A stretch of DNA of 40,605 nt from an uncultured Collinsella sp. (GTDB lineage Bacteria; Actinomycetota; Coriobacteriia; Coriobacteriales; Coriobacteriaceae). The stretch lies in assembly GCA_900544725.1 (NCBI GenBank), contig UQWK01000013.1, forward strand, positions 1 through 40,605, read 5' to 3'. The notes under the pieces were generated by a model, which was not told the DNA's origin, did not search any database, and worked only from the letters and a program-made list of their open reading frames with translations. Of this stretch, positions 40,544 to 40,605 are shown in pieces. Both the position numbers and the translations under genes were made by a program. The stretch's first letter is position 1. Each line of letters starts with the position of its first letter.

Positions 40544-40605
40544 CTAGCGCACGGCTCGGTGCCGTCCACCGGTCAGCGGCGCCCTGGCCTCCCACGGGCT
40601 GACCC
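40544..40605 (-). CDS. C-terminal end of an unidentified gene (cut by the right edge)
   Basis: On the minus strand one frame stays open from the edge for 19 codons to a TAG at 40544-40546, giving VSPWEARAPLTGGRHRAVR, about 10 nt before a strong terminator. The position fits the end of a real gene. The product cannot be recognised from so few residues, and a structured RNA ending here is also possible. Confidence 0.4.
   Translation of the reverse strand, partial: VSPWEARAPLTGGRHRAVR

Noticed and set aside
40541..40605. Possible 3' end of a structured RNA (RNase P, tmRNA or SRP type) at the right edge
   Set aside because: None of the conserved end sequences of those RNAs could be recognised, and an open coding frame ending just before a terminator explains the stretch more simply.
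1..40605. CRISPR array, insertion sequence, tRNA or rRNA genes
   Set aside because: No regularly spaced direct repeats, transposase-like frames, or recognisable tRNA or rRNA segments were seen on either strand by eye.

Overview
The window looks like a chromosomal segment from a high-GC Gram-positive actinobacterium. A gut Coriobacteriia member such as Collinsella is the best guess. The reasons are the actinobacterial gene neighbourhood (uvrC, rapZ, whiA, gap, pgk, tpiA, secG), strong G/C preference at third codon positions, clear AGGAGG-type ribosome binding sites, and Tat-type lipoprotein signals on the binding proteins. The genus is inferred from content and style; no search was possible.

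Layout. From 1 to 4387 (minus strand) lies an oligopeptide ABC importer, oppA-oppB-oppC-oppD, with oppD cut by the left edge. From 4683 to 9777 (minus) is lower glycolysis, gapA-pgk-tpiA-gpmI, followed by secG. whiA and rapZ (9971-11827, minus) come next, without the yvcK gene that usually separates them. From 11929 to 22357 (minus) is a roughly 10.4-kb catabolic operon that resembles a sialic acid (nan/sia) cluster. It encodes a binding lipoprotein, a permease, a fused permease-ATPase, a second ATPase, two acetyl-esterase-family paralogs (one lacking its catalytic serine), a DapA/NanA-family aldolase, a ROK kinase and ManNAc-6-phosphate epimerase. From 22723 to 30490 (minus) are ybaK-murJ-uvrC as a tight operon and uvrA with a probable LexA box. 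From 30684 to 36805 (plus) are an LtaS-type sulfatase-fold transferase, Mrp and two FAD-dependent oxidoreductases. From 36871 to 40378 (minus) are coaE, a lytic transglycosylase and uvrB, and the end of another gene lies at the right edge.

How the genes work together. The catabolic operon encodes import (20588-16785), probable deacetylation (16704-14883), lyase cleavage, kinase and epimerase steps, which would deliver GlcNAc-6-phosphate towards glycolysis. It sits inside a neighbourhood that in other actinobacteria runs uvrC-rapZ-yvcK-whiA-gap, so it looks like an insertion between uvrC and rapZ.

The most novel signal is a pair of related 96-98-nt imperfect palindromes bracketing the ROK kinase gene (12641-12738 and 13795-13890). 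They lie in opposite orientations, one directly after each upstream stop codon. Their arms align along their length with compensatory base-pair changes, shared purine internal loops including a tandem G-A motif, and G-U wobbles that pair on only one strand of each copy. This points to a structured RNA or REP-like palindromic element family. Other notable points are three ETAV(F/Y)L repeats in the MurJ N-terminal extension that resemble the GarA/OdhI phosphorylation motif, and a 14-bp palindrome upstream of the glycolytic operon that has a shorter match upstream of the catabolic operon.
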